Source: Paracoccus caeni
GTDB taxonomy: Bacteria > Pseudomonadota > Alphaproteobacteria > Rhodobacterales > Rhodobacteraceae
Assembly (NCBI RefSeq): GCF_016629665.1
Contig: NZ_JAEPRQ010000001.1
Location: 62,001 to 126,000 of the forward strand
Length of the DNA stretch: 64,000 bases
Direction of reading: 5' to 3'
In this document: one piece after another, positions 1 through 10,464 of the stretch
Numbering within the stretch: the first letter of the stretch is position 1
Layout of the letters: every line of letters starts with the position of its first letter
Translations under genes and position numbers: made by a program
The notes under the pieces: model-generated
Seen by the model: the letters and a program-made list of their open reading frames with translations, nothing else
Databases searched by the model: none
What the model was told of the DNA's origin: nothing

Positions 1-1
1 C

Positions 2-280
2 GAGCAGTTGGGCGATGTCGTCTTCATCGAGCTGCCCGAAGAGGGCCGTGAGGTCGAGGCGGGCGAAGAGATCGTGGTGATCGAATCGGTCAAGGCAGCG
101 TCCGACATTACCGCGCCGGTCGCGGGTGTGATCACAGCGGTCAACAGCGCGCTGGCCGACAGCCCGACCGATGTGAACAGCGACCCGCTGGCGGCGTGGT
201 TCTTCAAGATCAAGCCTGCCGATGCGGCGGCGATCGACAGCTTCATGGACGAGGCCGCCTATAACGACCTGATCGGCTGA
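2..280 (+). CDS. gcvH: Glycine cleavage system H protein, 5' end outside window
   Basis: Carries the lipoyl-bound aminomethyl group between the P, T and L proteins of the glycine cleavage system in the cytoplasm. The visible part begins with E-Q-L-G-D-V-V-F and continues to the lipoyl-lysine loop [10 protein letters not shown], where the lysine of ESVKA is the lipoylation site, and ends with the usual C-terminal helix. The reading frame is open to the first base of the window, so about 30 N-terminal residues and the start codon are missing. It lies 91 bp before gcvP on the same strand, the common gcvTHP order; gcvT would be expected upstream. Identity is secure from the lipoyl motif and the neighbour. 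Confidence 0.96.
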   Translation, partial: EQLGDVVFIELPEEGREVEAGEEIVVIESVKAASDITAPVAGVITAVNSALADSPTDVNSDPLAAWFFKIKPADAAAIDSFMDEAAYNDLIG

Positions 281-371
281 TCTTTTCGGTCATGCGCCGG
301 GCGGTGGCCGCCCGGTGCTCTTCCTGTGCACGAACGGTGCACGCACAAAACTGGAACCCAAGGCGAACAAA

Positions 372-3212
372 ATGACCCGCTGGACCCCGACCAATTACAA
401 CCCCGACGACTTTGCCAACCGCCGCCACATCGGCCCCACCCCGGCCGAGATGGAGGAGATGCTAAAGGTCGTTGGTGCGCCCTCGCTTGAGGCGCTGATC
501 GACCAGACCGTGCCGCAGGCGATCCGTCAGACCGAGCCTCTGGACTGGCCCGCACTGACCGAGGCCGGGCTTCTGGCGCGGATGCAGCAGGTCGCGAAGA
601 AGAACAAGGTGATGACCAGCCTGATCGGGCAGGGCTATTACGGCACCGTGACACCGCCCGCTATCCAGCGGAATATACTTGAAAATCCAGCGTGGTACAC
701 CGCCTATACTCCCTACCAACCCGAGATCGCTCAGGGCCGGTTAGAGGCTTTGCTGAACTATCAGACCATGGTTGCCGACCTGACCGGACTGCCGGTCGCC
801 AATGCCAGTCTGCTGGACGAGGCGACGGCCGCGGCCGAGGCTATGGCGATGGCCAAGCGTCAGGCGAAATCCAAGGCCGACGCCTTCTTCGTGGCCCATG
901 ACCTGCACCCGCAGACCATCGCGGTGATCGAAACCCGCGCCGCGCCGCTTGGCATTCGCATCATCAAGGATTCCATCGACAATCTGGACCCTGCCAGCGT
1001 CTTCGGGGCGATCTTCCAATATCCCGGCACCTACGGTCATATCCGTGATTTGTCATCTGAAATCAAAGCCCTGCACGACAACGGCGCGCTGGCCGTGGTG
1101 GCGACTGACCTGCTGGCCCTGTGCCTGCTGAAGGAATCGGGCGCGATGGGCGCCGATATCGCCGTCGGCAGCGCCCAGCGTTTCGGCGTCCCGATGGGCT
1201 ATGGCGGCCCGCATGCCGCCTTCATGTCCTGCCGGGACGAGCTGAAACGCGCCATGCCGGGCCGCATCGTCGGCGTCTCGATCGATGCCAGCGGCAACAA
1301 GGCCTACCGGCTGTCGCTGCAAACCCGCGAACAGCATATCCGCCGCGAGAAAGCCACCTCGAACGTCTGCACGGCGCAGGCTTTGCTGGCCGTGATGGCG
1401 TCGTTCTATGCGGTTTTCTACGGTCCGGTCGGGCTGCGCACCATCGCGCAGCGGGTGCATCTGCATGCGGTCACCATCGCCAACGCCCTGCGCGCTGCCG
1501 GTGCTGATGTCGCCCCCGATCAGTTCTTCGACACGATCACCGTTAAGGTTGGCGTCGGTCAGGCGGGCATCCTTGCCGCCGCCGAACAGCGCGGCATCAA
1601 CCTGCGCAAGGTGGGTCGCGACCGTGTCGGCATCAGCGTCGATGAAACCACCGACGCCGATGTGATCACCCGCCTGCTGGACGCTTTCGGCATCGATGAG
1701 CCCGCAGAGGCGGCGACCGCCCCTGTCATTCCTGACGATCTGCTGCGTGAAAGCGATTATCTGACCCACCCGGTCTTTGACATGAACCGGGCCGAGTCCG
1801 AAATGATGCGCTATATGCGCCGCCTGTCCGACCGCGATCTGGCGCTGGACCGGGCGATGATCCCGCTTGGCTCTTGCACGATGAAGCTGAATGCTGCGGC
1901 AGAGATGATGCCGATCACCTGGCCGGAATTCGGCGCGCTGCATCCCTTTGCGCCGCGCCATCAGGCGGCGGGCTATGCCGAAGCGATCGAGGATCTGACC
2001 CGCAAACTGTGCGATATCACCGGCTATGACGCCTTTTCGATGCAGCCGAACAGCGGTGCGCAGGGCGAATATGCGGGGCTTTTGACCATTCAGGCCTATC
2101 ATCAGGCGAATGGCGATGCGCAGCGCGATATCTGCCTGATCCCGGTTTCGGCCCACGGCACCAACCCCGCCAGCGCGCAGATGGCGGGCATGAAGGTGGT
2201 GGTGGTCAAATCCGCGCCGAATGGCGACATCGATCTTGAGGATTTCGCCGACAAGGCGGCCAAGGCGGGCGACAATCTGGCGGCGGTGATGATCACTTAT
2301 CCCTCGACCCATGGCGTGTTCGAGGACACGGTCCGCGACGTTTGCCGCATCACGCATGAGCATGGCGGGCAGGTCTATATCGACGGTGCGAATATGAACG
2401 CGATGGTCGGTCTGGTCCGTCCGGGCGAGATTGGCGGCGATGTCAGCCACCTGAACCTGCACAAGACCTTCGCCATCCCGCATGGCGGCGGCGGGCCCGG
2501 CATGGGGCCGATCGGAGTCAAGTCGCATCTGGCGCCCTTCCTGCCCGGCGATCCGCGCGAGGATGAAAGTGGTGCGGTCAGCGCGGCACCTTATGGCAGC
2601 GCCTCGATCCTGCTGATTTCATGGGCCTATTGCCTGATGATGGGCGGTGCCGGGCTGACGCAGGCAACGCGGGTGGCGATCCTGAACGCCAACTACATCG
2701 CCTCGCGGCTGTCGGGTGCTTATCCGATCCTGTTCATGGGCAATCGTGGCCGTGTGGCGCATGAATGCATCCTCGACACACGGCCCTTCGCCGAACATGG
2801 CGTGACCGTGGACGACATCGCCAAGCGCCTGATCGACAACGGTTTCCACGCACCAACGATGAGCTGGCCTGTCTCGGGCACGCTGATGGTCGAGCCGACC
2901 GAAAGCGAAACCAAGGCAGAAATCGACCGCTTCATCACCGCGCTTCTGGCGATCCGGGATGAGATTACCGACGTGGCCGAGGGCCGTATCGCGGCGGATC
3001 AAAGCCCGCTGCGCCACGCACCGCATACGGTCGAGGATCTGGTGAAGGATTGGGACCGCGCCTATAGCCGCGAACAGGGCTGCTTCCCGCCGGGCGCGTT
3101 CCGGGTAGACAAATACTGGCCCCCGGTCGGGCGCGTGGACAATGCCTATGGCGACCGCAACCTGATCTGCACCTGCCCACCGCTGGAAGCCTATGCCGAG
3201 GCGGCAGAGTGA
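372..3212 (+). CDS. gcvP: Glycine dehydrogenase (decarboxylating), P protein
   Basis: PLP enzyme that decarboxylates glycine and passes the aminomethyl group to GcvH. The 946-residue single chain has both fused halves of the homodimeric type, as is usual in proteobacteria. The PLP lysine is Lys698 in [16 protein letters not shown], followed by the glycine-rich loop. The frame is open further upstream, but the ATG at 372 begins [22 protein letters not shown] sequence typical of the family N-terminus, whereas the upstream extension looks like translated spacer. It follows gcvH and is closed by a strong hairpin at 3217-3244. No truncation or missing motif is seen. Confidence 0.97.
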   Translation: MTRWTPTNYNPDDFANRRHIGPTPAEMEEMLKVVGAPSLEALIDQTVPQAIRQTEPLDWPALTEAGLLARMQQVAKKNKVMTSLIGQGYYGTVTPPAIQRNILENPAWYTAYTPYQPEIAQGRLEALLNYQTMVADLTGLPVANASLLDEATAAAEAMAMAKRQAKSKADAFFVAHDLHPQTIAVIETRAAPLGIRIIKDSIDNLDPASVFGAIFQYPGTYGHIRDLSSEIKALHDNGALAVVATDLLALCLLKESGAMGADIAVGSAQRFGVPMGYGGPHAAFMSCRDELKRAMPGRIVGVSIDASGNKAYRLSLQTREQHIRREKATSNVCTAQALLAVMASFYAVFYGPVGLRTIAQRVHLHAVTIANALRAAGADVAPDQFFDTITVKVGVGQAGILAAAEQRGINLRKVGRDRVGISVDETTDADVITRLLDAFGIDEPAEAATAPVIPDDLLRESDYLTHPVFDMNRAESEMMRYMRRLSDRDLALDRAMIPLGSCTMKLNAAAEMMPITWPEFGALHPFAPRHQAAGYAEAIEDLTRKLCDITGYDAFSMQPNSGAQGEYAGLLTIQAYHQANGDAQRDICLIPVSAHGTNPASAQMAGMKVVVVKSAPNGDIDLEDFADKAAKAGDNLAAVMITYPSTHGVFEDTVRDVCRITHEHGGQVYIDGANMNAMVGLVRPGEIGGDVSHLNLHKTFAIPHGGGGPGMGPIGVKSHLAPFLPGDPREDESGAVSAAPYGSASILLISWAYCLMMGGAGLTQATRVAILNANYIASRLSGAYPILFMGNRGRVAHECILDTRPFAEHGVTVDDIAKRLIDNGFHAPTMSWPVSGTLMVEPTESETKAEIDRFITALLAIRDEITDVAEGRIAADQSPLRHAPHTVEDLVKDWDRAYSREQGCFPPGAFRVDKYWPPVGRVDNAYGDRNLICTCPPLEAYAEAAE

Positions 3213-3216
3213 ATGA

Positions 3217-3244
3217 AAGGGGCGACGGGAAACCGTCGCCCCTT
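3217..3244. terminator. Perfect 12-bp hairpin between convergent gcvP and RTX gene
   Basis: AAGGGGCGACGG and its exact complement flank a GAAA tetraloop. It sits 4 bp after the gcvP stop and 8 bp before the stop of the convergent RTX gene, so it can serve both strands. There is no long T tract on either side, so its strength as an intrinsic terminator is inferred from the stem. Confidence 0.8.
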
Positions 3245-3252
3245 CGATCTGA

Positions 3253-4521
3253 TCACAGGAAGAAATCGTCTGCCGTCAGGTCATAAAGCCCGTTCAGCCG
3301 GATCTTCGCCTCGGCTGCGGCATCGGCATCCGTGTCGATCACGATCACTGTCGTATCATTCGCGGTGCCGGGCCGGTCGAACTGAACATAGGTCACGACA
3401 CCTGCATTGGTCGTTCCAAGCTTGCCGCTATCGGTGAACTGGAAGCTGTTGTTACCCGACAGGATCGAGCTGGCATCGATCTGGCGCAGGTCAATGCGAT
3501 CCTGACCTTGGGTAAAGTCAAGGATCACGTCCGGCTCGAACTCAGACACGCTGGCATCGGTCAGGCTGCGGAACAGGAAAAGATCCGCGCCCGCGCCACC
3601 GAGCAGCTCGTCAACACCATGACCGCCAGCCAGCCTGTCATTGCCCGCCCCGCCCTCCAGCCGATCACGCCCGTCGCCGCCTTCCAGCGTGTCATGGCCG
3701 CCCCCGCCCTCCAGCAAATCGTTGCCGCCGCGCCCCTGAAGTGCGTCATCACCCCCGCCGCCGGACAAGGCATTGGCTCCATCGGTTCCAAGGAGCCGGT
3801 CCTTGCCCGAACCGCTGGTCACGTCCTCGATCCCGATGATCACGTCGCGCCCGTATCCGGTATCCTGCGCCACGGTCTTCGCCAGATCGACGGTGATGCC
3901 GATATTCCCCGTTGCCACCAGCACGTCGCGGCCACCGCCGCCGACGATCCGGTCGTTGCCGGCGTCAAGAGATATGCGATCGTTGCCGTCGCCTCCGGCC
4001 AACGAATCGTTACCAGCGCCGCCGATCAGAGTGTCGTTGCCCAGACCACCGTAAAGCGCGTCGTTCCCGGCCTTTCCGTCGGCCCGATCGTGAGAGCGGC
4101 TGAGCCTGAAGACATCGTCGCCCGACAGAATCCTGTTCAACAGACTGGCGTCATCGGCGATGACGGCAGTCCGCATCGCAGTGTTGAACGCAGTCGCGGG
4201 AATGGAAAATTCGCTGATGCTGAAGTTGACATAGGCTGGCGCGAAAGGGTCAAAAACGCTTGTCCGCACCGCTTCGACATAGGTCTGGACAGTCCCGCCA
4301 GTCAGTCTTTTATCATCGTTGGCGCGGAAATCTTCTCCGAGAAGATGCGAGCGGTAAAGCCTGTCTCCAGACCAATCGACCTCATATGCTGCGGGATAGG
4401 TCGTCCCGGCATATTCGAATTTTGTGCCTTCGAAAAAAGTGACCGAGGCCCTGCCGGAGTAGAGAAAACTTATGTCGAAATCGCGCTGATCGAAGGCATT
4501 GAAGGCGTTAATTTTGGCCAT
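3253..4521 (-). CDS. RTX calcium-binding secreted protein, paralogue 1
   Basis: A 422-residue acidic protein with a non-repetitive N-terminal part of about 140 residues followed by many GGxGxDxLxGG-type nonapeptide repeats (for example GGLGNDTLIGGAGNDSLAGG) that bind calcium in a parallel beta roll. It has no N-terminal signal peptide. The extreme C-terminus DDFFL, an acidic residue followed by hydrophobic residues, resembles the uncleaved signal of type I secretion substrates. The ATG at 4521 (MAKINAFNAF) is preferred over an upstream in-frame codon at 4551. It is homologous along its whole length to the next gene (4625-5884), with near-identical last 100 residues. Biological role unknown; no secretion ABC transporter is in the window. 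Confidence 0.88.
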   Translation of the reverse strand: MAKINAFNAFDQRDFDISFLYSGRASVTFFEGTKFEYAGTTYPAAYEVDWSGDRLYRSHLLGEDFRANDDKRLTGGTVQTYVEAVRTSVFDPFAPAYVNFSISEFSIPATAFNTAMRTAVIADDASLLNRILSGDDVFRLSRSHDRADGKAGNDALYGGLGNDTLIGGAGNDSLAGGDGNDRISLDAGNDRIVGGGGRDVLVATGNIGITVDLAKTVAQDTGYGRDVIIGIEDVTSGSGKDRLLGTDGANALSGGGGDDALQGRGGNDLLEGGGGHDTLEGGDGRDRLEGGAGNDRLAGGHGVDELLGGAGADLFLFRSLTDASVSEFEPDVILDFTQGQDRIDLRQIDASSILSGNNSFQFTDSGKLGTTNAGVVTYVQFDRPGTANDTTVIVIDTDADAAAEAKIRLNGLYDLTADDFFL

Positions 4522-4572
4522 GGCCGATCTTTCTGTAACGAATCTCCGCAACCCGCTTGCGGGAAATAGGAC

Positions 4573-4600
4573 GCCCTTCCCGCTTCAGCGCGGAAAGGGC
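4573..4600 (-). terminator. Hairpin between the two RTX genes
   Basis: GCCCTT...AAGGGC with an inner CCGC/GCGG pairing and one mismatch lies 25 bp beyond the stop of the upstream RTX gene (4625-5884, minus strand). It could end that transcript, but the following bases are not a clear T tract. Confidence 0.45.
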
Positions 4601-4624
4601 AAGAGATAATCTCACGTTCAAGCA

Positions 4625-5884
4625 TCAAAGAAAGAAATCGTCCGCTGTCAGGTCATAAAGGCCACTCAACCGGATTTTCGCCTCGGCTGCGGCATCGGCG
4701 TCAGTATCGATCACGATCACTGTCACGTCATTCGCGGTGCCGGGCCGGTCGAACTGAACATAGGTGACGACACCCGCATTCGTTGTTCCAAGTTTGCCGC
4801 TATTGGTGAATTCGAAGGCGTTGTTGCCAGACAGGATCGAACTGGCGTCAATCTGGCGCAGATCGATGCGATCCTCACCTTGGGTGAAGTCGCGGATCAA
4901 GTCGGGCTGGAACTCGGACACGCTGGCATCGGACAAGCTGCGGAACAGGAACAGATCCGCCCCCGCATCACCGCGCAGAACGTCAACGCCCTGACCGCCT
5001 GCCAATGTATCATTGCCAGCACCACCTTCGAGCGTATCGCGCCCGGCACCGCCTTCCAGCCGGTCGTTGCCTGCATCACCCCGCAGCAGGTCATTGCCGT
5101 TGCGTCCGAACAGGGCGTCATTGCCCTCGCCGCCGCTTAGCCTGTTGGCCTGCGCGTTGCCGTGGAGCTTGTCGTTTCCATCGGCCCCCATCACGTTCTC
5201 AATACCAACCAGGGTATCGTTGCCCAGGCCGGTGTTCTGGCCTTCGGTGATGAACAGCTTGACTGTGACATTCGTGGTGCCGGACGTGCGCACCCAGTCC
5301 TGACCGGAGCCGCCGTCGAGGTAATCGTTGCCCGCGTCCAGGAAAAGCTGATCGTTGCCGCCACCGCCCAACAGTCGGTCATTTCCGGTGCCGCCCGACA
5401 GGGTGTCGTTGCCAAGCGCGCCCAGAATCGTATCGTTGCCGCCAAGACCATGGGCGCGGTCGTTCTCATCGCTCAGTTCCAGCCGGTCGTTGCCGGCCAG
5501 CATCTTCTCGATCACGCGCTTGTCGTCTGCCCGATCACGCGACAACATCGCCGAGGCAATTTCCGTCGCCGGGATCGAGATGTTCGCGATCATCCAGTGC
5601 AGCGGACTGGGATCTGAACTGTTGCCCGATATCAGGATATATCCCTGTATCGTGCCGCCGTTCAGGATGTTCTGGCTGTTGACAGACAGGTTCTCGCCCA
5701 GAAGGCCGCTGAGGTAGCTTTGGCTACCCGCATTCCAAAGCGTCGCATAGACATCGCGATAGAACAGGTTCCCCTCGCGGATATTTGCGTCCTTTTCAAG
5801 GCCATAGTCGCTGGCGTTTCGCCACAACTCGTTGAAATCCAAAAGATTCTGATCAAAACGTCGTACCGCGATAAAGTCGGCCAT
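4625..5884 (-). CDS. RTX calcium-binding secreted protein, paralogue 2
   Basis: A 419-residue RTX protein, tandem paralogue of the gene at 3253-4521. The N-terminal 130 residues are related but clearly diverged. They are followed by nonapeptide repeats such as GGTGNDRLLGGGGNDQL, and a last 100-residue segment almost identical to that of the neighbour, ending DDFFL. That C-terminus fits type I secretion. The ATG at 5884 has a GTGGAG ribosome site about 8 bases upstream. The pair probably arose by tandem duplication with the C-terminal part kept similar by selection or gene conversion. Function outside calcium binding cannot be told from sequence. Confidence 0.88.
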   Translation of the reverse strand: MADFIAVRRFDQNLLDFNELWRNASDYGLEKDANIREGNLFYRDVYATLWNAGSQSYLSGLLGENLSVNSQNILNGGTIQGYILISGNSSDPSPLHWMIANISIPATEIASAMLSRDRADDKRVIEKMLAGNDRLELSDENDRAHGLGGNDTILGALGNDTLSGGTGNDRLLGGGGNDQLFLDAGNDYLDGGSGQDWVRTSGTTNVTVKLFITEGQNTGLGNDTLVGIENVMGADGNDKLHGNAQANRLSGGEGNDALFGRNGNDLLRGDAGNDRLEGGAGRDTLEGGAGNDTLAGGQGVDVLRGDAGADLFLFRSLSDASVSEFQPDLIRDFTQGEDRIDLRQIDASSILSGNNAFEFTNSGKLGTTNAGVVTYVQFDRPGTANDVTVIVIDTDADAAAEAKIRLSGLYDLTADDFFL

Positions 5885-6045
5885 GGATACTCCACTTATC
5901 GTCCCTTGCGTGGGGCGGGATTTATACTCTGACCGCAGCCAGCGCGGGCAGTGCTGTGGACATTGCGGTGAAATCCAGACCAGTCAAGCATTCTCACAAA
6001 TGTGCATGCTTATTGATGCAAATTGGCATGAACTCGACGTTTCAC

Positions 6046-6083
6046 AGCCGTTCCGACAGCAGCTTTCTGCTGCCGGAACGGCT
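6046..6083 (-). terminator. Strong hairpin downstream of argC
   Basis: AGCCGTTCCG pairs with CGGAACGGCT, then after one A-C mismatch CAGCAG pairs with CTGCTG around a CTTT loop, giving about 16 base pairs. It lies 60 bp past the argC stop on the minus strand. No T tract follows, so the terminator role is inferred. Confidence 0.55.
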
Positions 6084-6141
6084 ACAAGTGAACAACGGTT
6101 TTCCGACTAATCGGGCGGCCTATGGCAGGAAGGGGGTTCTT

Positions 6142-7062
6142 TCAGAGAAGCCCCTCGGCCTCATCCGCGCCGACCATGATGTTGAGGTTCTGAACCGCGG
6201 CGCCAGAGGCACCCTTGCCCAGATTGTCCAGCACGGCCACGACCGTCGCACAGCCATGATCGTCGTCGCCATGCACGCTGATCCGCAGGACGTTCGTATC
6301 ATTCATGTCGGTGGGCACGATCCGCGCGCCGATCTGACTGTCGGGAACGACCTGCACGAAGGTCTGGCTGTCATAGTGGCTGGCCAGCGCCTCGAACAGC
6401 GCGGCTGCCGTGCGATCACCGTCCAGATGCAGCGGCACCTGAACCGCCATACCTTGCGCGAAGCGTCCGACCGAAGGGGCAAAGACCGGCTGCACGCCAA
6501 GTCCGCCATAGATCATGATTTCGGGAATATGTTTGTGGCGCTGGTTCAGCCCATAGATGAAATGCGCCGGAGCGCCTTCATCCTCATATTCGGCGATCAG
6601 AGCCTTGCCGCCGCCGGTATAGCCGCTGACCGCATTGATCGCGACAGCCTCATCCTCGCTGATCAGACCTGCGGCGACCAGCGGGGCAATGATCGCAATC
6701 GCGCCGCTGGCATAGCAGCCCGGATTGCTGACATAGCGCGCTTCGGCGATCTGATTGCGGATATCGGGATGCAGTTCGGGGAAGCCATAGACCCACTGAT
6801 CATCAACCCGATGCGCCGTCGAGGCGTCGATCAACCGCACGTCCAGATCGCGCGTCAAGGCCACCGCTTCGCGCGCGGCATCATCGGGCAGGCAGAGAAT
6901 GCCGATATCGGCTTCCGCATAGGCCTCGCGCCGTGCCGAGGCCTCTTTCCGGCGGGAAGGATCAAGCTGGATCAGACGGATGTCCTCACGGAGCTCCAGC
7001 CGCTCGCGGATCTGAAGACCCGTCGTGCCAGCTTCGCCATCGATGAAGACGCTATATTCCAT
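6142..7062 (-). CDS. argC: N-acetyl-gamma-glutamyl-phosphate reductase
   Basis: Third step of arginine synthesis: NADPH-dependent reduction of N-acetylglutamyl phosphate to the semialdehyde, in the cytoplasm. The 306-residue length fits the shorter (type 2) class of the family rather than the 340-residue type. The N-terminal [13 protein letters not shown] is the nucleotide-binding loop, and Cys116 in SNPGCYASG is the catalytic nucleophile. The ATG at 7062 has a GGGGGAT ribosome site. It stands alone between an RTX gene and a DUF779 gene, and no other arg genes are near. Confidence 0.95.
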   Translation of the reverse strand: MEYSVFIDGEAGTTGLQIRERLELREDIRLIQLDPSRRKEASARREAYAEADIGILCLPDDAAREAVALTRDLDVRLIDASTAHRVDDQWVYGFPELHPDIRNQIAEARYVSNPGCYASGAIAIIAPLVAAGLISEDEAVAINAVSGYTGGGKALIAEYEDEGAPAHFIYGLNQRHKHIPEIMIYGGLGVQPVFAPSVGRFAQGMAVQVPLHLDGDRTAAALFEALASHYDSQTFVQVVPDSQIGARIVPTDMNDTNVLRISVHGDDDHGCATVVAVLDNLGKGASGAAVQNLNIMVGADEAEGLL

Positions 7063-7190
7063 GTCTGTGATCCCCCGAAGAACGCCTTAGGTATAGGCGA
7101 GCGACAACGAAGTCACAACGGTAAGGAATATATGACGCCGGGCAAGTGACTGGTCGAGATTTGGATCTACTGGAAAGGGCTTTACCGGGG

Positions 7191-7520
7191 TCAGATATTG
7201 CAAATCTCGGACCGGGTCAGGAAGCGCTTTTCGCGACCATTATCAAGGCTGAACATGCCGCCCCGACCGGGCACAACATCGATGATCAGGTCGGTATGCT
7301 TCCACGCCTCGAACTGGCTGGCCGAGATATAGAACGGCGCGCCTCCGATCTCGCCCAGCTTGACGTCCCGGTCGCCGATCTTGAAGTCGTTCTGTGCGTA
7401 GCACATCGGCGACGAACCGTCGCAACAGCCGCCGGACTGATGGAACAGGACCGGGCCATGATCGGCCACGATTTCGTCGATCAGCGCCAGTGCCTCTGGG
7501 GTTGCAGTTACCTTGCTCAT
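7191..7520 (-). CDS. DUF779 family protein beside aldehyde dehydrogenase
   Basis: A 109-residue protein of the DUF779 family, recognised by FHQSGGCCDGSSPMCY and by its place just downstream of an aldehyde dehydrogenase, a pairing common in bacteria. The conserved GCCDGSSPMC cysteines suggest metal or redox chemistry, but no function is established that I can name. The ATG at 7520 (MSKVTATPEAL) has an AAGGTCG ribosome site; the upstream open frame is not family-like. It is separated from the aldehyde dehydrogenase by 267 bp that includes a hairpin, so it may be transcribed partly on its own. Confidence 0.85.
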   Translation of the reverse strand: MSKVTATPEALALIDEIVADHGPVLFHQSGGCCDGSSPMCYAQNDFKIGDRDVKLGEIGGAPFYISASQFEAWKHTDLIIDVVPGRGGMFSLDNGREKRFLTRSEICNI

Positions 7521-7740
7521 GGCTTCGACCTTTTCTTCGGAATCTCTCCGTATCATCGGATCACGCGGGCAAAGATGGAAGGAGGCGGGAACAGGCGCGA
7601 TGCCCGTCCCGCCCCGAGGTTGCACGAACCGCCAGGGAGGGAAGCGGCCGTGCGTCCTTTGTCCGATTGCCAGCCACCTGGCCTTCGATCAGACCCTTCA
7701 GAAACCGCGCGGCACCGACAGGGCCGCACGATTGTCCGCT

Positions 7741-7770
7741 TTTGAAAGGGGCGGGCCCGAAGGCCCGTCC
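7741..7770 (-). terminator. Hairpin terminator after aldehyde dehydrogenase
   Basis: On the minus strand GGACGGGCC and GGCCCGCC pair (one G-T wobble) around a TTCG loop, followed by CCTTTCAAAA. It is 18 bp past the stop of the aldehyde dehydrogenase gene. Confidence 0.65.
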
Positions 7771-7787
7771 GGGGCAGCCCGATGCCC

Positions 7788-9314
7788 TTAGAAGAAGCCC
7801 AGCTTCTTCGGAGAATAGCTGACCAGCATATTCTTGGTCTGCTGATAGTGATCCAGCATCATCTTGTGGGTTTCGCGACCGATGCCCGACTGTTTGTAAC
7901 CACCGAAGGCCGCATGGGCCGGGTAGGCGTGGTAGCAGTTGGTCCAGACGCGACCCGCCTTGATGGCGCGGCCGAAGCGGTAGCAGATATTGGCATCGCG
8001 CGACCACACGCCCGAGCCAAGGCCGTAAAGCGTGTCATTGGCAATCGACAACGCCTCGTCATTGTCCTTGAAGGTCGTCACCGACACCACCGGGCCGAAG
8101 ATTTCCTCCTGAAACACGCGCATCTTGTTGTTGCCGCGCAGAACAGTCGGCTTCACGTAGAAGCCCGAGGACAACTCGCCGCCGTGATCGGCAGCCCCGC
8201 CCCCGGTCAGCACTTCGGCACCTTCCTGACGGCCAATGTCGAGATAGCTGAGGATCTTCTCTTTCTGCTCGCTCGACGCCTGCGCGCCGATCATGGTTGC
8301 TGCATCGCGGGGATCGCCCTGTTTGATCGCCTCGACGCGCTTGATGGCGCGTTCCATGAAGCGGTCATAGATCTTTTCGTGGATCAGGGCGCGCGACGGG
8401 CAGGTGCAGACCTCGCCCTGGTTCAGCGCGAACATGACGAAGCCTTCGATGGCCTTGTCGAAATAGTCGTCGTCTTCGCGAGTCACATCCTCGAAGAAGA
8501 TATTCGGGGATTTGCCGCCCAGTTCCAGCGTGACCGGAATCAGGTTTTCCGATGCATATTGCATGATCAGGCGGCCGGTGGTGGTTTCCCCGGTAAACGC
8601 GATCTTCGAGATGCGCGGGTTCTGGGCCAGCGGCTTGCCTGCTTCCAGACCAAAGCCGTTGACGACGTTCAGCACGCCCGGCGGCAGCAGATCGCCGATC
8701 ACATCCATCAGCACCATGATGCTGGCGGGGGTCTGTTCAGCCGGCTTCAGCACGACGCAGTTGCCTGCAGCCAGCGCCGGAGCCAGTTTCCAGCACGCCA
8801 TCAGCAGCGGAAAGTTCCACGGGATGATCTGGCCGACAACGCCCAGCGGCTCGTGGAAGTGATAGGCCACAGTGTCGTGGTCGATTTCCGAGATCGAGCC
8901 TTCCTGCGCGCGCAAAGCCCCCGCGAAGTAGCGGAAGTGATCGATTGCCAGCGGCAGGTCGGCGGCCATGGTTTCACGGATCGGCTTGCCGTTGTCCCAG
9001 GTCTCGGCAGTCGCCAGAAGCTCCAGATTCTCTTCCATCCGGTCGGCGATGCGCAGCAGAACGCCCGAACGCTCGGCGGGCGAGGCATTGCCCCATTTGT
9101 CCTTGGCGGCATGCGCAGCGTCCAGCGCGGCCTCGATATCGTCGGCGTTCGAACGGGCGATCTCACCGATCTCGCCGCCGGTGATCGGGGTCACGTTGGT
9201 GAAGTATTTCCCGGATTTCGGGGCGACCCATTCGCCGCCAATAAAGTTGTCATAACGCTTGGCAAAGGGCATCACGCCCACGCCCTTGAACTCATGTGCT
9301 TGATCGTTCGGCAT
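7788..9314 (-). CDS. NAD-dependent aldehyde dehydrogenase (acetaldehyde type)
   Basis: Oxidises an aldehyde, probably acetaldehyde or another short aldehyde, to the acid with NAD in the cytoplasm. The 508-residue chain has the Rossmann loop FTGETTTGR, the general base Glu264 in [11 protein letters not shown], and the nucleophile Cys303 in [11 protein letters not shown], with a second cysteine two residues on. It resembles the AcoD/ExaC/Ald group. The ATG at 9314 has a strong AGGAGGAG ribosome site. The GAF-Fis regulator upstream on the same strand is a likely activator, and the DUF779 gene downstream is a usual partner. Exact substrate is inferred. Confidence 0.93.
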   Translation of the reverse strand: MPNDQAHEFKGVGVMPFAKRYDNFIGGEWVAPKSGKYFTNVTPITGGEIGEIARSNADDIEAALDAAHAAKDKWGNASPAERSGVLLRIADRMEENLELLATAETWDNGKPIRETMAADLPLAIDHFRYFAGALRAQEGSISEIDHDTVAYHFHEPLGVVGQIIPWNFPLLMACWKLAPALAAGNCVVLKPAEQTPASIMVLMDVIGDLLPPGVLNVVNGFGLEAGKPLAQNPRISKIAFTGETTTGRLIMQYASENLIPVTLELGGKSPNIFFEDVTREDDDYFDKAIEGFVMFALNQGEVCTCPSRALIHEKIYDRFMERAIKRVEAIKQGDPRDAATMIGAQASSEQKEKILSYLDIGRQEGAEVLTGGGAADHGGELSSGFYVKPTVLRGNNKMRVFQEEIFGPVVSVTTFKDNDEALSIANDTLYGLGSGVWSRDANICYRFGRAIKAGRVWTNCYHAYPAHAAFGGYKQSGIGRETHKMMLDHYQQTKNMLVSYSPKKLGFF

Positions 9315-9444
9315 GTTGTCTCCTCCTGTGCTGAAAACCGAAGTCTCCTCACTTCGGTGTCCAGATCAGCTTGTCAGGGGGAGGGTGCGAATCAAATATC
9401 GCCCAAGCGGCCTTGCGGGCAAAGCTGTCTCAGGGGTGAGACAG

Positions 9445-10392
9445 TCAGCCGTCCTTTTCGCTGATTCCCAGTCGGGACATCCGCCGGTAAAGCGTCGCCC
9501 GACCGATTCCAAGCGCGCGGGCGGCGGCCGAGACATTGCCCTCGGCCCGCGCCAAAGCCCGGATCATCGTTGCGCGTTCGGCCAGATCGAAGCCGGACAT
9601 TTCGTCATCGCGACCCAAGAGATCGGCGGCGGGACGCGGGCGGATATCGCCCTCGCGCTCCAGCCCAAGCACGCGGCGCGCGGCACGGGTGGCGCCGACC
9701 GCCAGATCGTTGTTGTCCACCGCCAGCAGCATCGCCACATCCGAGGGATCGTCCGAGGCGGGCATGATCCGGGCATTGGGAAAGCACGCCCGGAAGAACA
9801 CCGCCTCGATCGCCTTGGCGGTCTGGGCGACCTGCGCAGAGATGAGGCGGTTGAACAAGGCAGTCTGATCCGAGCGGGCGGAACTGACATCCAGCGCGGC
9901 CAGCAGGCGGCCATCCGGCCCCCAGATTGGCGCGTCCATACAGGACATTCCGGTATTGCGGGTGTGGAAATGCTCATCGCGGTGGATGGTCACCTGTCGC
10001 CCCTCGACCAGACAGGTGCCGATGCCGTTGGTGCCCTGAACCTCTTCGGACCAGTCCATGCCGGTGCAAAGGCCCCATTCGCTGAACTGCGCGGCATCGG
10101 CGTCGCCGACCCGCTGATCCAGCACCAGACCGCGCGCATCCGTCAGCAGCACATTGCAGCCCGAGGTGCCGACAAGGGTGATAAGCTGATCAAGCTGCGG
10201 CGCCGCAACGCGCAGCAGATCCGCCATCGCCTCGCGCGGCATTTTCAGCTCGGCATCGGTCAGCCGCTCTGGCGCGCGGACATTTGCCGGGTCCAGACCG
10301 TGCTTCATGATCGACCGCCGCCATGAAGCGGTCAGCGACGAGGTCGCCGAGTTCGATTGCGATTGTGCTGCGACATAATCTGCGTGGCGCAT
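9445..10392 (-). CDS. GAF-domain regulator with Fis-type helix-turn-helix (AcoR-like)
   Basis: A 315-residue transcription factor. The N-terminal two thirds match the sensory part of AcoR-type activators (a SWRRS motif near residue 23, then a GAF domain with GTNGIGTCLVEGR and HEHFHTRN-like sequence). The last 45 residues (RAEGNVSAAARALGIGRATLYRRM) form a Fis-type helix-turn-helix. The central AAA+ sigma-54 activation domain of AcoR (GESGTGKE, GAFTGA) is absent, so it should not act through sigma-54 in the usual way. It lies 130 bp upstream of the aldehyde dehydrogenase and probably controls it. The start ATG at 10392 has a GGAGGGGAG site. Confidence 0.88.
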   Translation of the reverse strand: MRHADYVAAQSQSNSATSSLTASWRRSIMKHGLDPANVRAPERLTDAELKMPREAMADLLRVAAPQLDQLITLVGTSGCNVLLTDARGLVLDQRVGDADAAQFSEWGLCTGMDWSEEVQGTNGIGTCLVEGRQVTIHRDEHFHTRNTGMSCMDAPIWGPDGRLLAALDVSSARSDQTALFNRLISAQVAQTAKAIEAVFFRACFPNARIMPASDDPSDVAMLLAVDNNDLAVGATRAARRVLGLEREGDIRPRPAADLLGRDDEMSGFDLAERATMIRALARAEGNVSAAARALGIGRATLYRRMSRLGISEKDG

Positions 10393-10464
10393 CCCGTACG
10401 GCTCCCCTCCGTCTGGTGCCGCGCATTATAGCGGCGCGTTCCGATATTCCTAACGCATAATTTT

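Noticed and set aside
1053..2528. 491-residue open frame opposite gcvP
   Set aside because: Antisense to a certain gene with intact PLP motifs; composition is that of a GC-rich shadow frame.
5956..7149. 397-residue plus-strand frame over argC
   Set aside because: Antisense shadow of argC.
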